From assembly GCF_013664685.1 (NCBI RefSeq), contig NZ_JAAKDE010000002.1, positions 62,001 to 126,000 of the forward strand: a stretch of DNA of 64,000 nt, read 5' to 3'. Origin of the DNA: Capillibacterium thermochitinicola (lineage in GTDB: Bacteria; Bacillota; UBA4882; UBA10575). Position 1 is the first letter of the stretch; every line of letters starts with the position of its first letter. Position numbers and translations under genes: made by a program. This document shows, one piece after another, positions 1-9,563 of the stretch. The notes beneath the pieces were generated by a model. That model saw only the letters and a list, made by a program, of their open reading frames with translations. It made no database searches and had not been told where the DNA came from.

Positions 1-196
1 TTAAAATAAAACATCTAAACCTTAAAAAATTGTAAAGAAAATTTACAGAAAATATAAACAAGTGTGCCTATAAGCAAAAAAGGACAGTACTTCATTAATT
101 GGTGTTATTTATTGAGACCAGACTTCGGTTTATTATTCATAGTAAGAAAGGGAGCGCGGGAAAGCCAAACCGGAAAGGAGCAGAGTTTGGAGACCG

Positions 197-1687
197 ATGA
201 GCAGTAACATCAAATTACAGGTTTGTAATATAGAAAAATCTTTTCCTGGCGTCAAGGCGCTGGACAAAGTCAATTTAACGATTGAAAAGGGTAAAGTCCA
301 TGTCTTATGCGGGGAGAACGGGGCGGGAAAGTCCACATTGATGAAGATCATCAATGGTATTCTGCAACCGGATGCGGGGCAGATCTTGATTGACGGCAAG
401 GCGGTGGCGATCAACAGCCCGGTTCAAGCCCGGAACCTTGGGATCTCAATGATCAATCAAGAGCTGAACTTTATTCCGGAGATGACGGTTGAAGAAAATT
501 TCTTTTCCGGCAAGTGGCCAACGAACAGATACGGTAAAGTGAATTGGCGGGAGATCCGGAGCCGCGCCCGGAGGCTGCTGGCGGAAGAAAACTTGCCTTA
601 TGATTTAAACACTAAATTAAAGGACTTGTCCATCTCCGACATCCAGCTCCTGGAGATCGCCAAGGCCATATCCGACAATGCAGACCTCATCATTATGGAT
701 GAGCCCACTTCGGCGATCAGCGATAAAGAAACGGCTGTTCTGTTTAAAAAGATAAACTCCCTTAAACAACTCGGGAAAAGTATTATTTATATTTCCCATA
801 AAATGGATGAAATCTTTGAAATCGCCGATGAGATCACCATTATGCGGGACGGGAAGGTGATCGATTCCAAGCCCAAAGACCAACTGGATAAAGACACGGT
901 CATTTCGTTGATGGTCGGCAGAAAACTGTCGGAGAACTTCCCCAAAGAAAATGTTGGCATCGGGGAGGAGATTTTAGAGGTCGAGAACTTTACCCGCTAC
1001 GGAGTCTTCCAAAATGTTAATTTTCATATCCGCGCCGGGGAGATTGTAGGGTTTGCCGGTTTGGTCGGGGCCGGCCGGACGGAAATTTTACGGAGCCTTT
1101 TTGGGCTCGATCCCTATGACCGGGGCCAGATTAGGATCAAGAAGCAAGCGGTGAAAATTCGTAACCCCAAAGACAGCATCGAGCGGGGAATGGTCATGCT
1201 CTCGGAAGACCGGCGGCGCTACGGGATTATTCCGGTTCGGAGTGTCCGCGAAAATATCACGGTGGCCAGTCTGGAGAGGTTTATCTATAAAGGGCGGTGC
1301 CACCGGAAACAAGAAAGAGAAGCGGTCACCCAAAAGTGCCGGGAAATGAATGTCAAGACCCCGACCATTGAAAAAGAGATCAGCGCTTTAAGCGGCGGTA
1401 ACCAGCAAAAAGTTGTCCTGGCCAAATGGATGATGAATAATCCTGATATCCTGCTCCTGGATGAACCAACCCGCGGGATTGATGTGGGGGCCAAGTATGA
1501 AATATATAAGCTAATGACTTTATTGGCCGGACAAGGTAAAGCAATTTTGATGGTCTCCTCCGAACTGGCGGAGTTGATTGGGGTGTGCGACCGCATCTAT
1601 GTGCTGGCGGAAGGCACAATCCGGGGAGAACTGCAGCGGCCGGAGTTTTCGCAGGAGGCCATTATGAAACTGGCGGTGGGCGAATAG
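197..1687 (+). CDS. CUT2 sugar ABC importer, double ATPase subunit
   Basis: Energises a ribose/galactose-class importer from the cytoplasmic face. Two ABC domains lie in tandem. The first has Walker A GENGAGKST near residue 39 and DEPTSA near 167. The second has the class-typical degenerate Walker A GLVGAGRTE near 287, signature LSGGNQQK near 398 and DEPTRGIDVGA near 421. At 496 residues it has the usual family length. It is the first gene of an ATPase-permease-binding protein unit, 35 bases before the permease. GGAG lies a few bases before the ATG. The class is clear. The substrate cannot be read, but the polyol dehydrogenase, transketolases and pentulose-type kinases downstream point to a pentose, tetrose or polyol. 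Confidence 0.93.
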   Translation: MSSNIKLQVCNIEKSFPGVKALDKVNLTIEKGKVHVLCGENGAGKSTLMKIINGILQPDAGQILIDGKAVAINSPVQARNLGISMINQELNFIPEMTVEENFFSGKWPTNRYGKVNWREIRSRARRLLAEENLPYDLNTKLKDLSISDIQLLEIAKAISDNADLIIMDEPTSAISDKETAVLFKKINSLKQLGKSIIYISHKMDEIFEIADEITIMRDGKVIDSKPKDQLDKDTVISLMVGRKLSENFPKENVGIGEEILEVENFTRYGVFQNVNFHIRAGEIVGFAGLVGAGRTEILRSLFGLDPYDRGQIRIKKQAVKIRNPKDSIERGMVMLSEDRRRYGIIPVRSVRENITVASLERFIYKGRCHRKQEREAVTQKCREMNVKTPTIEKEISALSGGNQQKVVLAKWMMNNPDILLLDEPTRGIDVGAKYEIYKLMTLLAGQGKAILMVSSELAELIGVCDRIYVLAEGTIRGELQRPEFSQEAIMKLAVGE

Positions 1688-1722
1688 TTACTGAATAACT
1701 CGATGAAAAGGAAGATGAAAAG

Positions 1723-2709
1723 ATGAGAGGTTTAAATTTAAGGGTCGATTTTAGAAAAATGAGGCAGAAATACGGTATTTTACTGGTCTTGGTTGTTCTG
1801 TTTGTTATTTCCTCACTGCTCAATGAAAACTTCTTGTCGATCAGAAACTTGACCAATATTTCCCGGCAGATTTCAATCACGACCATTTTAGCCTTCGGGG
1901 AAACAATCTTGATTATCTGCGGCATGTTGGACCTTTCCTGCGGTTCGGTACTGGCTTTAGCCGGGCTGCTTTCCGTCTCGTTGTATAAAACAACAGGTGA
2001 TTTATTCCTGGCTTTCTTGCTGGCGATCGCGATTGCGGTCTTGTGCAATATCTTGAACGGTCTCATGGTAACTAAGTTTGATACCCCGCCGTTTATTGCG
2101 ACGCTGGCGATGATGACCATGGCGCGGGGGGCCGCCCTCCTTTATACCAATGGTCAAAATATCTACCAAATTGGCAATTATATCGTGTTTGGCCAGGGAT
2201 CAATCGGGGGAGTTCCGACGCCGATTATCTTCCTGGTGCTGATTGCGATCGTCACCTGGTACCTCTTGAATCACACCCGGTTGGGGCGGTCCATATACGC
2301 CATTGGCGGGAATGAAGAAGCGGCCATTGCTTCCGGGATCAATGTGAAGCGAGTAAAGATGAAAGCGTATATTATCAACGGCCTTTTTGTCGGGCTGGCC
2401 GGGGTGATTTTCATGTCGCGGGTGAATGCCGGCTTGCCCAACGGTGCGGTGGGTTTTGAGTTTGAAGCGCTGACCGCGTCCATCATTGGGGGAACCAGTT
2501 TTTCCGGGGGCATCGGTACGGCCTGGGGAACGATCATCGGCGCGTTTATAGTCGGGATTCTCAACAATATCATGAATTTGGTCGGTTTAAATGCCTATCT
2601 CCAACAGATTATTCGTGGCGCCATTATCGCTCTGGCCGTAATTTACGACATGTATGCCAAGAAAATGAGGGTCAAGCGTAAACTGGGGTCTATTGAGGAA
2701 GCGGCTTAA
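1723..2709 (+). CDS. CUT2 sugar ABC importer, permease
   Basis: Membrane channel subunit of the importer (RbsC/AraH family), 328 residues, mostly hydrophobic with about eight to ten helices. Family landmarks are the early segment around GETILIICGMLDLSCGS (roughly residues 60-76) and the cytoplasmic loop AIGGNEEAAIASGI near residue 193, which contacts the ATPase. It sits between its ATPase and binding protein, so the partners are clear. An 11-bp hairpin overlaps its stop codon. Substrate unknown. Confidence 0.93.
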   Translation: MRGLNLRVDFRKMRQKYGILLVLVVLFVISSLLNENFLSIRNLTNISRQISITTILAFGETILIICGMLDLSCGSVLALAGLLSVSLYKTTGDLFLAFLLAIAIAVLCNILNGLMVTKFDTPPFIATLAMMTMARGAALLYTNGQNIYQIGNYIVFGQGSIGGVPTPIIFLVLIAIVTWYLLNHTRLGRSIYAIGGNEEAAIASGINVKRVKMKAYIINGLFVGLAGVIFMSRVNAGLPNGAVGFEFEALTASIIGGTSFSGGIGTAWGTIIGAFIVGILNNIMNLVGLNAYLQQIIRGAIIALAVIYDMYAKKMRVKRKLGSIEEAA

Positions 2710-2730
2710 AATGGCCACCGGCCATTTTAA
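2706..2730 (+). promoter_or_regulatory. Hairpin between permease and binding-protein genes
   Basis: Perfect 11-bp inverted repeat (TTAAAATGGCC / GGCCATTTTAA) with a 3-base loop, overlapping the permease stop. No T tract follows, so it looks like an RNA stability or processing element, as often found before highly expressed binding-protein genes. Function is inferred. Confidence 0.5.
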
Positions 2731-2754
2731 TAAAAAACAAAGGAGGAATTATGG

Positions 2755-3711
2755 ATGAAAAAAGGTTTACGGCTACTTCTAGTGCTTCTGTTGATGGTTG
2801 GACTGTTAGTGAACGTGAGCAGCACTTTGGCCAAGGAGAATTTCAGAGTCGCTTATATCGCCAGAGCGCAGGCGGATTCGTTCGCAGCATGGCTGGCCAA
2901 CTCGATCCTGGAAGAAGCAAAGAAGTATGACCACATCACCGTACGGGTCTTTGACGGACAAGCCGACAGCGCCAAGGAAAATGCTTTGATTGAGAACGCA
3001 ATTGTCAGCGGGTATGATCTCATCATCGTTCAACCGCACGATGGCGAAGCCCAACGTCCATATGCGGAGAAGGTTGTCCAAGCCGGAATTCATCTGATCA
3101 CGACCAATGCCCGGATTGAAGGTATTGAAGGCGGGTCTTCCGTGGATGCCGATCCGTATATGCAGGCGGCGGTGGTTGCCCAGTTAGCTTTGAAACAAGT
3201 GCCCAGGAACGCGAAAGTGGTGGTCTTGAACGGGCCGGCCGGAAACTTCCATTCGATTGCGCGCCGGAAAGCTTGGGAAGAAGAGTTCTTTAAGAAACGT
3301 CGGGATGTAAAGATTGTCGGCGAGCAGATTGCCAACTGGAACAAAGAAGAAGCCATGCGGTATATGGAGGACTGGGTACAGGCCCACGGGAAAATTGACG
3401 CCATTATCTCTATGAACGACAACATGGCCGCCGGTGCTTTGGAAGTGGTGAAGGACGATCCGGTCAACAAGAAAATACTGGCCTATGGCGTCGACGGTAC
3501 CGCAGAAGCCTGCTTGCTGATCAAAGAGGGCAGAATGACCGCGACCACCCTGCAAAACGCCTATGAACTGGCCGAAAGAATTCTCTGGGCTTCGGATCTG
3601 TTACTCAGGGGCCAGGTGATCGAGATCCATACCGATATCGGCAATCCGGTCATTACCAAAGATAATGTTGATCAATATATTGCCATGCACAAACGGGCAG
3701 GGAATCTATAA
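2755..3711 (+). CDS. CUT2 sugar ABC importer, substrate-binding protein
   Basis: Extracytoplasmic sugar-binding protein of the periplasmic-binding-protein/LacI fold, 318 residues. Residues 1-27 form a signal peptide: a KK start, a leucine-rich core, and cleavage likely after the Ala of STLA. There is no lipobox Cys. The mature start NFRVAYIARAQADSF and the later YGVDGTAEACLLI segment near 245 are typical of RbsB-type proteins. AGGAGG lies 8 bases before the ATG; an ATG four bases upstream is out of frame. Hairpins lie on both sides of the gene, consistent with raised transcript level of this subunit. Ligand unknown. Confidence 0.92.
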   Translation: MKKGLRLLLVLLLMVGLLVNVSSTLAKENFRVAYIARAQADSFAAWLANSILEEAKKYDHITVRVFDGQADSAKENALIENAIVSGYDLIIVQPHDGEAQRPYAEKVVQAGIHLITTNARIEGIEGGSSVDADPYMQAAVVAQLALKQVPRNAKVVVLNGPAGNFHSIARRKAWEEEFFKKRRDVKIVGEQIANWNKEEAMRYMEDWVQAHGKIDAIISMNDNMAAGALEVVKDDPVNKKILAYGVDGTAEACLLIKEGRMTATTLQNAYELAERILWASDLLLRGQVIEIHTDIGNPVITKDNVDQYIAMHKRAGNL

Positions 3712-3761
3712 GCCTAGATCAGCCTAAACCAGTGCCAAGCTGGTAGCGCCCAAAACCAAAC

Positions 3762-3810
3762 AACATACTATATGCGGTCATCCTGTTGACCGCATATAGT
3801 ATGTTTTAAA
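3762..3810 (+). terminator. Long hairpin after the first binding-protein gene
   Basis: A perfect 19-bp stem (3762-3780 with 3787-3805) with a 6-base loop, followed by only a short TTTT. It may end most transcripts of the importer or protect the 3' end of the binding-protein mRNA. The next gene starts 39 bases on. Confidence 0.6.
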
Positions 3811-3848
3811 AGTTTGAGAGAAAAACGACGAGGAGGAGGTTCGGAAAG

Positions 3849-4886
3849 ATGAAAGCAGCCTTGATGACGGAACCGGGGAAACTCTCGATTGTTGAACGGG
3901 AAATGCCACAGATCAAAGAGAACGAAGTATTAGTCAAAATCGAGCATGTCGGTGTTTGCGGGTCGGACTTGCACTATTATGAATACGGGCGCATCGGTAA
4001 TTTTGTTGTTGAAAAACCGATTGTTTTAGGTCATGAAGCCGCCGGAAGAGTGGTCGAAACGGGTAAAAATGTGAAGACATTGCGAAAAGGTGACCTGGTG
4101 GCTTTGGAACCGGGAATAACCTGCGGTAAATGTGAATTCTGTAAAACCGGCCGGTATAATTTATGCCCGGATGTTGAGTTTTTGGCAACGCCACCGTATG
4201 ATGGCGCTTTTGTTGAATATATTGCCTACCCCGAAGATATGTGTTTCAAACTGCCGCCGGAGATGGACACGATGGAAGGGGCATTGATTGAACCGCTGGC
4301 GGTCGGTTTTCATACGGCCAACCAGGCCAATGCGCAGATCGGTGAAAGTGCTGTTATTTTAGGTGCGGGCTGTATCGGTCTGGTCATTTTAATGTCCTTA
4401 TTGGCAAGAGGCCTGCGCGAGGTCTATATTACAGATATAATCGACCTCAGATTGAAAAAGGCGGAAGAGATCGGGGCGAAAAAATGTATCAACGCCCGGG
4501 AAAGCAAAGTCGTGGAAGAAATTATGAAGCTGACGGATAACAAAGGAGTCGATATTGTTATTGATGCGGCCGGCAGTAAAATCACGACGCAACAGACGGT
4601 TGATTTGGTAAAAAGAGGCGGCCGCATCATCCTGGTCGGGATGGCGGCCAATCCGGTAATTGAGTATGACTTTGGCAAGTTACAGGCGAAAGAAGCCGTC
4701 TTGAACACCGTTTTCCGGTACCGGAACATCTATCCGGCGGCGATTAAAGCAGTGGGCGAGAAGATGATCGATGTCAAACAGATTGTGACGGACGTGTTTG
4801 GTTTTTCGGAGATTAAAAAAGCGTTGGAATACAACATTGTAAACAAAGAAAAGACCGTGAAAGTAGTTATTGATATGAACAAATAA
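3849..4886 (+). CDS. Zinc-dependent polyol dehydrogenase (sorbitol/xylitol dehydrogenase-like MDR)
   Basis: Medium-chain dehydrogenase that oxidises a secondary alcohol of a polyol to the ketose with NAD. Catalytic zinc ligands are visible: Cys in GVCGSDLHYYEYG near residue 37 and HE in GHEAAG near 62. The structural-zinc lobe CGKCEFCKTGRYNLC lies near 95-109. The nucleotide-binding turn GAGCIG is near 172. At 345 residues it has normal length. GAGGAGGAGG precedes the ATG. It stands between the importer and the RpiR gene and is followed by a terminator, so it probably processes the imported polyol. The exact polyol is not readable. Confidence 0.88.
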   Translation: MKAALMTEPGKLSIVEREMPQIKENEVLVKIEHVGVCGSDLHYYEYGRIGNFVVEKPIVLGHEAAGRVVETGKNVKTLRKGDLVALEPGITCGKCEFCKTGRYNLCPDVEFLATPPYDGAFVEYIAYPEDMCFKLPPEMDTMEGALIEPLAVGFHTANQANAQIGESAVILGAGCIGLVILMSLLARGLREVYITDIIDLRLKKAEEIGAKKCINARESKVVEEIMKLTDNKGVDIVIDAAGSKITTQQTVDLVKRGGRIILVGMAANPVIEYDFGKLQAKEAVLNTVFRYRNIYPAAIKAVGEKMIDVKQIVTDVFGFSEIKKALEYNIVNKEKTVKVVIDMNK

Positions 4887-4929
4887 AATAAAGTGATTCG
4901 GGATTAGAAAGGAGCTTTTTAAACTTGAT

Positions 4930-4960
4930 AAGCCTACCTTGGGAAAGGTAGGCTTTTTGG
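4930..4960 (+). terminator. Intrinsic terminator
   Basis: AAGCCTACCTT / AAGGTAGGCTT stem with a GGGA loop followed by a T run. It closes the importer-dehydrogenase unit. Confidence 0.85.
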
Positions 4961-5039
4961 TTTGCTTTTTGACTTTGTGGGGGTTCTTTACGATCTTCCG
5001 CTAATGACGAAAAGATACTTCAAAAATGAGATTAAAAAA

Positions 5040-5166
5040 TTGGAGTAAACATGGAGGTAAACACAATCGAATATTCCGAAAAATCGAGGTATAAAAGGTA
5101 AAATGCTAATGTTATGTTCAATATAGCTCCAAAAAATTTTTTATAAAATTGGAGGTTTTCTCCAAA
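5040..5166 (+). promoter_or_regulatory. Candidate operator region of the RpiR-type gene
   Basis: The 4887-5199 intergenic space holds the terminator above and then an AT-rich stretch. The hexamer TTGGAG, or its complement CTCCAA, recurs: 5040-5045, 5127-5132 (inverted), 5149-5154 and 5160-5165 (inverted). The last two form TTGGAG-gtttt-CTCCAA. The sites flank an AT-rich TTTATAAAA segment that could be a -10 region. RpiR proteins usually bind inverted repeats near their own promoter, so self-regulation is a reasonable inference. Confidence 0.4.
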
Positions 5167-5199
5167 GCAAGGCGAACTTCTTTAACGGGGTGATCGTTG

Positions 5200-6075
5200 A
5201 TGACCGTTTTATCGGATCGGGAGATCAAAAACCCGCACGGTACTTTCGTGAAGACGCGGTTTCTTCTTCCCTCCTTGACAAAAGCCGAGAAGAAGGTTGC
5301 CGTCTTCCTTTTGGAAAAACCGGATTTGGTTTTGGGATTGACCTTAGCCGAGTTTGCCGAAGCCGCTGGAAGCAGTCAAGCATCGGTCTTGAGGTTTTGC
5401 CAAAAATTGGGGTTGGAAGGTTTTTCTGAACTAAAACTTCATCTTACGAAAGAACTAAGTGTTAAACAGCCCGACGTGACCAGTCAGGAAGTGAGTCTGG
5501 ATGATAGCTTTGCGGAGATCATGGAGAAGGTGTTCCTGATTAATATTCAAACGTTACAAGACACGCTGGCGCTTAATGCACAGAACTGTGAGGAAGCTTT
5601 AAATGCATTATTAACCGCCTCCCGCGTCATCTTTTTCGGGATGGGTGACGCCATAATCCCTTGTTATTTTGCCGACATCAAATTCAAGCGTTTGGGCATT
5701 AACAGTCAAGTCCACAGCGATCCGGATCTGCAACTGACCATGGCGAGTTTGCTTGAACCTGGTGATGTGGCGTTTGCGGTCTCCCATTCTGGGCGCAGCC
5801 GGACCATTGTGGAAGCGATGCGGCTGGCCAAGGAACGGAAAGCCACGACCATCAGCATTACCAAATATGAGAAGTCACCCTTAACGAAAGTCAGTGACAT
5901 TACGATTTTTACGGCTACGGTCGACACGACCCTTGGGAAAGAGATTATTGCCCGGCGGGTGGCGGAGCAAGCAATTTTAGAAAGTTTGTATTTGGGCTTG
6001 TTGGCAAAAAAACGACAACAATACGAGAAAAATCTAAAAATAACAACGGAGGTCATTAAATTCAATAAGCTTTGA
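5200..6075 (+). CDS. RpiR-family transcriptional regulator (HTH plus SIS domain)
   Basis: Sugar-phosphate-responsive regulator. The N-terminal helix-turn-helix is near residues 25-75 (LTKAEKKVAVFLLEKPDLV and AGSSQASVLRFCQKLG). The C-terminal SIS domain is near 120-270, with FFGMGDA and the phosphosugar-loop SHSGRSRTIVEA. About 291 residues is typical. The in-frame TTG three bases earlier is possible, but the ATG at 5200 has better spacing from GGGG. It precedes transketolase and kinase genes and probably senses a phosphorylated ketose from this pathway. Confidence 0.9.
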   Translation: MTVLSDREIKNPHGTFVKTRFLLPSLTKAEKKVAVFLLEKPDLVLGLTLAEFAEAAGSSQASVLRFCQKLGLEGFSELKLHLTKELSVKQPDVTSQEVSLDDSFAEIMEKVFLINIQTLQDTLALNAQNCEEALNALLTASRVIFFGMGDAIIPCYFADIKFKRLGINSQVHSDPDLQLTMASLLEPGDVAFAVSHSGRSRTIVEAMRLAKERKATTISITKYEKSPLTKVSDITIFTATVDTTLGKEIIARRVAEQAILESLYLGLLAKKRQQYEKNLKITTEVIKFNKL

Positions 6076-6129
6076 GCTTAAACGGAGCAGGTTTTTATAA
6101 AAAACTTTATTTGGAGGTTACAACTTGGC

Positions 6130-7068
6130 ATGAAACGCTCATTTCGCGACGCCCTCAGAGAAAGTTTGTTAATACTCGGTCAGGAGTATCCGGCGATGGT
6201 TGTTGTTACCCCGGATTTAGCAAAATCTTTGCGGATCACGGATTTTAAGCAAACCTTTCCGGACCGGTTTATCACAGTTGGAGTCAGCGAGGCGGATATG
6301 ATCGGGGTGGCCGCCGGGCTGGCGACGACCGGATTAATTCCGGTTGCCGCCGCTTTTGCCATGTTTGCGGTGGAGAAACCGTTTGAACAGATCCGGAATG
6401 CCATCGCCTATCCCAACCTTAACGTTAAGATCGTCGCCACCCATGGCGGAATCGGGGTCGGTCCGGATGGCGCCACCCATCAGGCCATCGAAGACCTTGC
6501 AATCATGAGAACTTTACCCAATTTTACGGTTCTGGTCGCGGCTGATGCGTGCGAAACAAAGACCGCGTTAAAAGCCGCCCTTGAACATAAGGGACCTGTT
6601 TATTTGCGGTTGGGCCGGGATGAGGCCGAAGTCGTCTATCGGGAGGAAAAAGCGTTCATCATCGGCCAGGCCGACTTGCTGACGAACGGGAATGATGTCT
6701 CGATTGTCGCCTGCGGGACGATGGTGGCCAAAGCTTTGCAAGCGGCGGAGGAGTTAAGAAAGGTGAATCTAAAGGCCCGGGTCATCAATATGCATTGCCT
6801 GAAACCCCTGGATGAAGCGATTCTCTTGCAAGCGGCGGAGGAAACCGGATGCTTGGTTACGGTTGAAGACCACACCCGGATCGGGGGCTTGGGCGGGGCC
6901 GTTGCCGAGCTGTTGGTCAGGAAGTGTCCGGTTCCCGTCGAACAGGTGGCGCTTGACGACCAATTCGGCGAATCCGGGGAGGCGGAAGACCTTTTTCAAA
7001 AGTATGGCCTGACGGTTTCCCGGATCGTTTCTGCCGCGCAAAAGGTTATGTTGCGGAAGTCTATGTAA
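6130..7068 (+). CDS. Transketolase, C-terminal subunit (split enzyme, pair 1)
   Basis: Carries the pyrimidine-binding and C-terminal transketolase domains, 312 residues. Visible features: the cofactor-activating glutamate region VGVSEADMIGVAAGLA near 56-71, the HGGIGVGPDGATHQAIEDLA loop near 113-132, and the C-terminal domain from about 190 with VEDHTRIGGLGGAVAELL. It must pair with the N-terminal subunit just downstream to transfer two-carbon ketol units between sugar phosphates. Here the C-subunit gene precedes the N-subunit gene, the reverse of pair 2 at 17.5-19.3 kb. Confidence 0.92.
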   Translation: MKRSFRDALRESLLILGQEYPAMVVVTPDLAKSLRITDFKQTFPDRFITVGVSEADMIGVAAGLATTGLIPVAAAFAMFAVEKPFEQIRNAIAYPNLNVKIVATHGGIGVGPDGATHQAIEDLAIMRTLPNFTVLVAADACETKTALKAALEHKGPVYLRLGRDEAEVVYREEKAFIIGQADLLTNGNDVSIVACGTMVAKALQAAEELRKVNLKARVINMHCLKPLDEAILLQAAEETGCLVTVEDHTRIGGLGGAVAELLVRKCPVPVEQVALDDQFGESGEAEDLFQKYGLTVSRIVSAAQKVMLRKSM

Positions 7069-7086
7069 ACGAAGGGAGGGGGAAAG

Positions 7087-7914
7087 ATGGCAAACAACGG
7101 ATTGGAAATCCAGCAGCTCCAAACTAAAGCCAGACAGATTAGGCGGGATATTCTGGAGATGGTTTACCGGCGACAATCGGGGCATTTGGGTGGCTCTTTC
7201 TCCATCGTCGAAATGCTGGTTGCTCTGTATTATAAGGTAATGCGGATTGACCCGGCCGACCCAGGGTGGGAAGGGAGAGACCGTTTTATTCTGTCCAAGG
7301 GACATTGCGCTCCGGCTCTGTATGCCGTCCTTGCCGACTTGGGTTACTTCCCCAAAGAATATTTGACCACTTCATTCCGTTGCGTCAACGGAATCCTCCA
7401 GGGGCATCCCGACCTGAAAAAAACCCCCGGTGTTGACATGTCCTCCGGTTCCCTGGGGATCGGCTTGTCCGTGGCTTGTGGCATGGCGTTCGGGGGTCGC
7501 ATTAAAGGCCAAGATTTCCGGGTCTTTGTCGTCATCGGGGACGGGGAGACCAACGAGGGGCAGATCTGGGAGGCGGCCAAAACCGCCGCCCATCACCGGC
7601 TGGACAAAATAACGGCCTTGATTGATCTGAACGGCTTACAAAACGATGGCCCGACGGCCCAGGAGATGTCCATGGAACCAATGGCGGCCAAATGGCGCTC
7701 GTTCAACTGGCATGTGGTCGAAATTGACGGACACAGTTTCCCGCAGATCCTGGATGCGCTTAACCAGGCTGAACAATGGGCCGGTCAGCCGACGGCGATC
7801 CTTTGCCGGACCGTGAAAGGGAAAGGGGTTTCCTTTATGGAAAACCAGATCAAATTTCACGGGACCCCGCCCAACGACGAAGAGTACCAAAAGGCCCTGG
7901 TGGAGCTTTTGTGA
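7087..7914 (+). CDS. Transketolase, N-terminal subunit (split enzyme, pair 1)
   Basis: Thiamine-diphosphate-binding half of transketolase, 275 residues. Motifs: GHLGGSFSIVEML near 32, RFILSKGHCAPALYA near 66-80, and the ThDP/magnesium motif GDGETNEGQIWEA near 155, with LIDLNGLQ about 25 residues on. TVKGKGVSF near 242 is also typical. It starts 18 bases after the partner subunit with GGGAGGGGG before the ATG, so the two are co-expressed. Standard enzyme class; the donor in this locus is probably xylulose 5-phosphate. Confidence 0.92.
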   Translation: MANNGLEIQQLQTKARQIRRDILEMVYRRQSGHLGGSFSIVEMLVALYYKVMRIDPADPGWEGRDRFILSKGHCAPALYAVLADLGYFPKEYLTTSFRCVNGILQGHPDLKKTPGVDMSSGSLGIGLSVACGMAFGGRIKGQDFRVFVVIGDGETNEGQIWEAAKTAAHHRLDKITALIDLNGLQNDGPTAQEMSMEPMAAKWRSFNWHVVEIDGHSFPQILDALNQAEQWAGQPTAILCRTVKGKGVSFMENQIKFHGTPPNDEEYQKALVELL

Positions 7915-7998
7915 ATAGATGCGGTCAGGCAGCTTGGGATGCCGGCTGTTCTTGCCGGCTGCTCTGCCCAATTGCAGCGGAAAAGGAGGAGGACGATC

Positions 7999-9547
7999 GT
8001 GGGGAAATATTTAATCGGGACCGATATCGGTACCTCGGGCACCAAGTCAGTGATGGTCGATCTTAACGGCAAAGTAATGGCCTCTTCGTTGGTGGAGTAT
8101 CAGGTCTTGACGCCCCAAGCTTTATGGGCTGAACAATGGCCTGATGTCTGGGTTGATGCTACGGTAAAGACGATCAAAGCTGTTTTGGCGGAGGCAAAAG
8201 TCAATCCTGCCGAGGTGGGGGGGGATTGCCATCAGTGGCTTGTACGGCGGAACCGGGGTACCCTGTGACGAAAACATGGATCCGGTCCGCCCCTGTATAA
8301 TTTGGATGGATCGCCGGGCGACCGAAGAGAGCCGCTGGGTGGAAGTGCAGATCGGCTTGGACCGGTTGTTCCGGATCACAGGTAATGGCTTTGACCCTTA
8401 CTTTGGTTTTACGAAGATCCTGTGGATCAAAAAACACGAACCGCAAAACTGGGCACGGATTAAACTGTTTTTACCGCCCAATGCTTATGTGATTTATAAG
8501 CTGACCGGCGAGGTGGCGATCGATTATTCCTCCGCCGGAAATCTGGGCGGGATCTTTGATCTGAAGACCCGGAACTGGTCGGAGGAATTAATGAAGGATT
8601 TGGGTATTCCCAAGACGATGATGCCGGCGCGGATTGTCGACGCCAGAACGGTAATCGGCGGCCTGAACCGGATGTTCAGTGAAGAATTGGGGCTCCCAAC
8701 CGGCCTGCCGGTCCTGGGCGGCGGAATTGATTGCATTGTGGCGACGCTCAGTGCGGGTGTGCTTGAGCCCAACCAACACGTGGCCGTAATCGGAACCTCG
8801 ATCAATTGGGGGGTCGTCCACGAGCAGTTCCCGACCAACCGCACCTTGGTGACCATGCCTTATATCAAAGATCCGTTGACGAAGAATTATACTTATGGCG
8901 GCGCTTCGACAGCCGGCGCTTTGCCCCGTTGGTTCCGGGATAACTTTGCGGAGTTGGAAAAAGAAAAGGAGAAACAAGGGGCGAAGAGCGCCTATGCCGC
9001 CCTTGACGACTTGGCGGCGGAAATTAAGCCGGGCAGCGAAGGGCTGCTTGTCCTTCCTTATTTTATGGGCGAACGCAGTCCGATTTGGGACACGAATGCG
9101 CAGGGGACGATCTTTGGTCTGACTCTGTCCCATACGAAAGCCCATGTTTACCGGGCAATCTTGGAAGCGGTGGCTTATTCCTTGCGTCATATTATGGAGA
9201 CCAGTGACGCCGGGGTCAAATCCGGTGATCAATGCGTCCTCGTCGGCGGGGTGACGAAGTCGAAACTATGGAAACAGATCTTTGCCGATGTTACCGGGTT
9301 GACGATCGTCAGTCCGAGCAGAAATATCGAAGCACCGTTGGGGGACGCTTTGCTGGCCGGTGTGGGCACGGGTCTCTTGAAGGATTATTCCGTCATCAAG
9401 GAATGGGTAAGTTTTGATGACCGTTCTGAGCCGAACGAACGAAATTACCAACTTTACTCCCAATATTTCGCCCAATATAAAAACCTCTACCCGGTGCTGG
9501 CGAACAACATGAAAGCCCTTGCCGAGCTAAGAAAAGCCGTGGGATGA
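7999..9547 (+). CDS. FGGY-family carbohydrate kinase, xylulokinase-like (frameshifted at a G8 tract)
   Basis: ATP-dependent kinase of a ketose such as xylulose. The N-terminal phosphate-binding motif is GTDIGTSGTKS, and the C-terminal half has GGVTKSKLWKQIFADVTG. The GTG at 7999 behind AAGGAGGAGG is the likely start. The frame breaks at 8217-8224, a run of eight G. With seven G the product reads on without interruption (EVGGIAISGLYGGTGV) and is about 515 residues, the normal family length. As written, the first frame stops at 8268 and the second opens at about 8240. This may be a sequencing or assembly error, a true inactivating insertion, or a slippage switch. A paralogue lies at 15876. Confidence 0.85.
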
Positions 9548-9563
9548 ATGTTTGTCGTGATTT

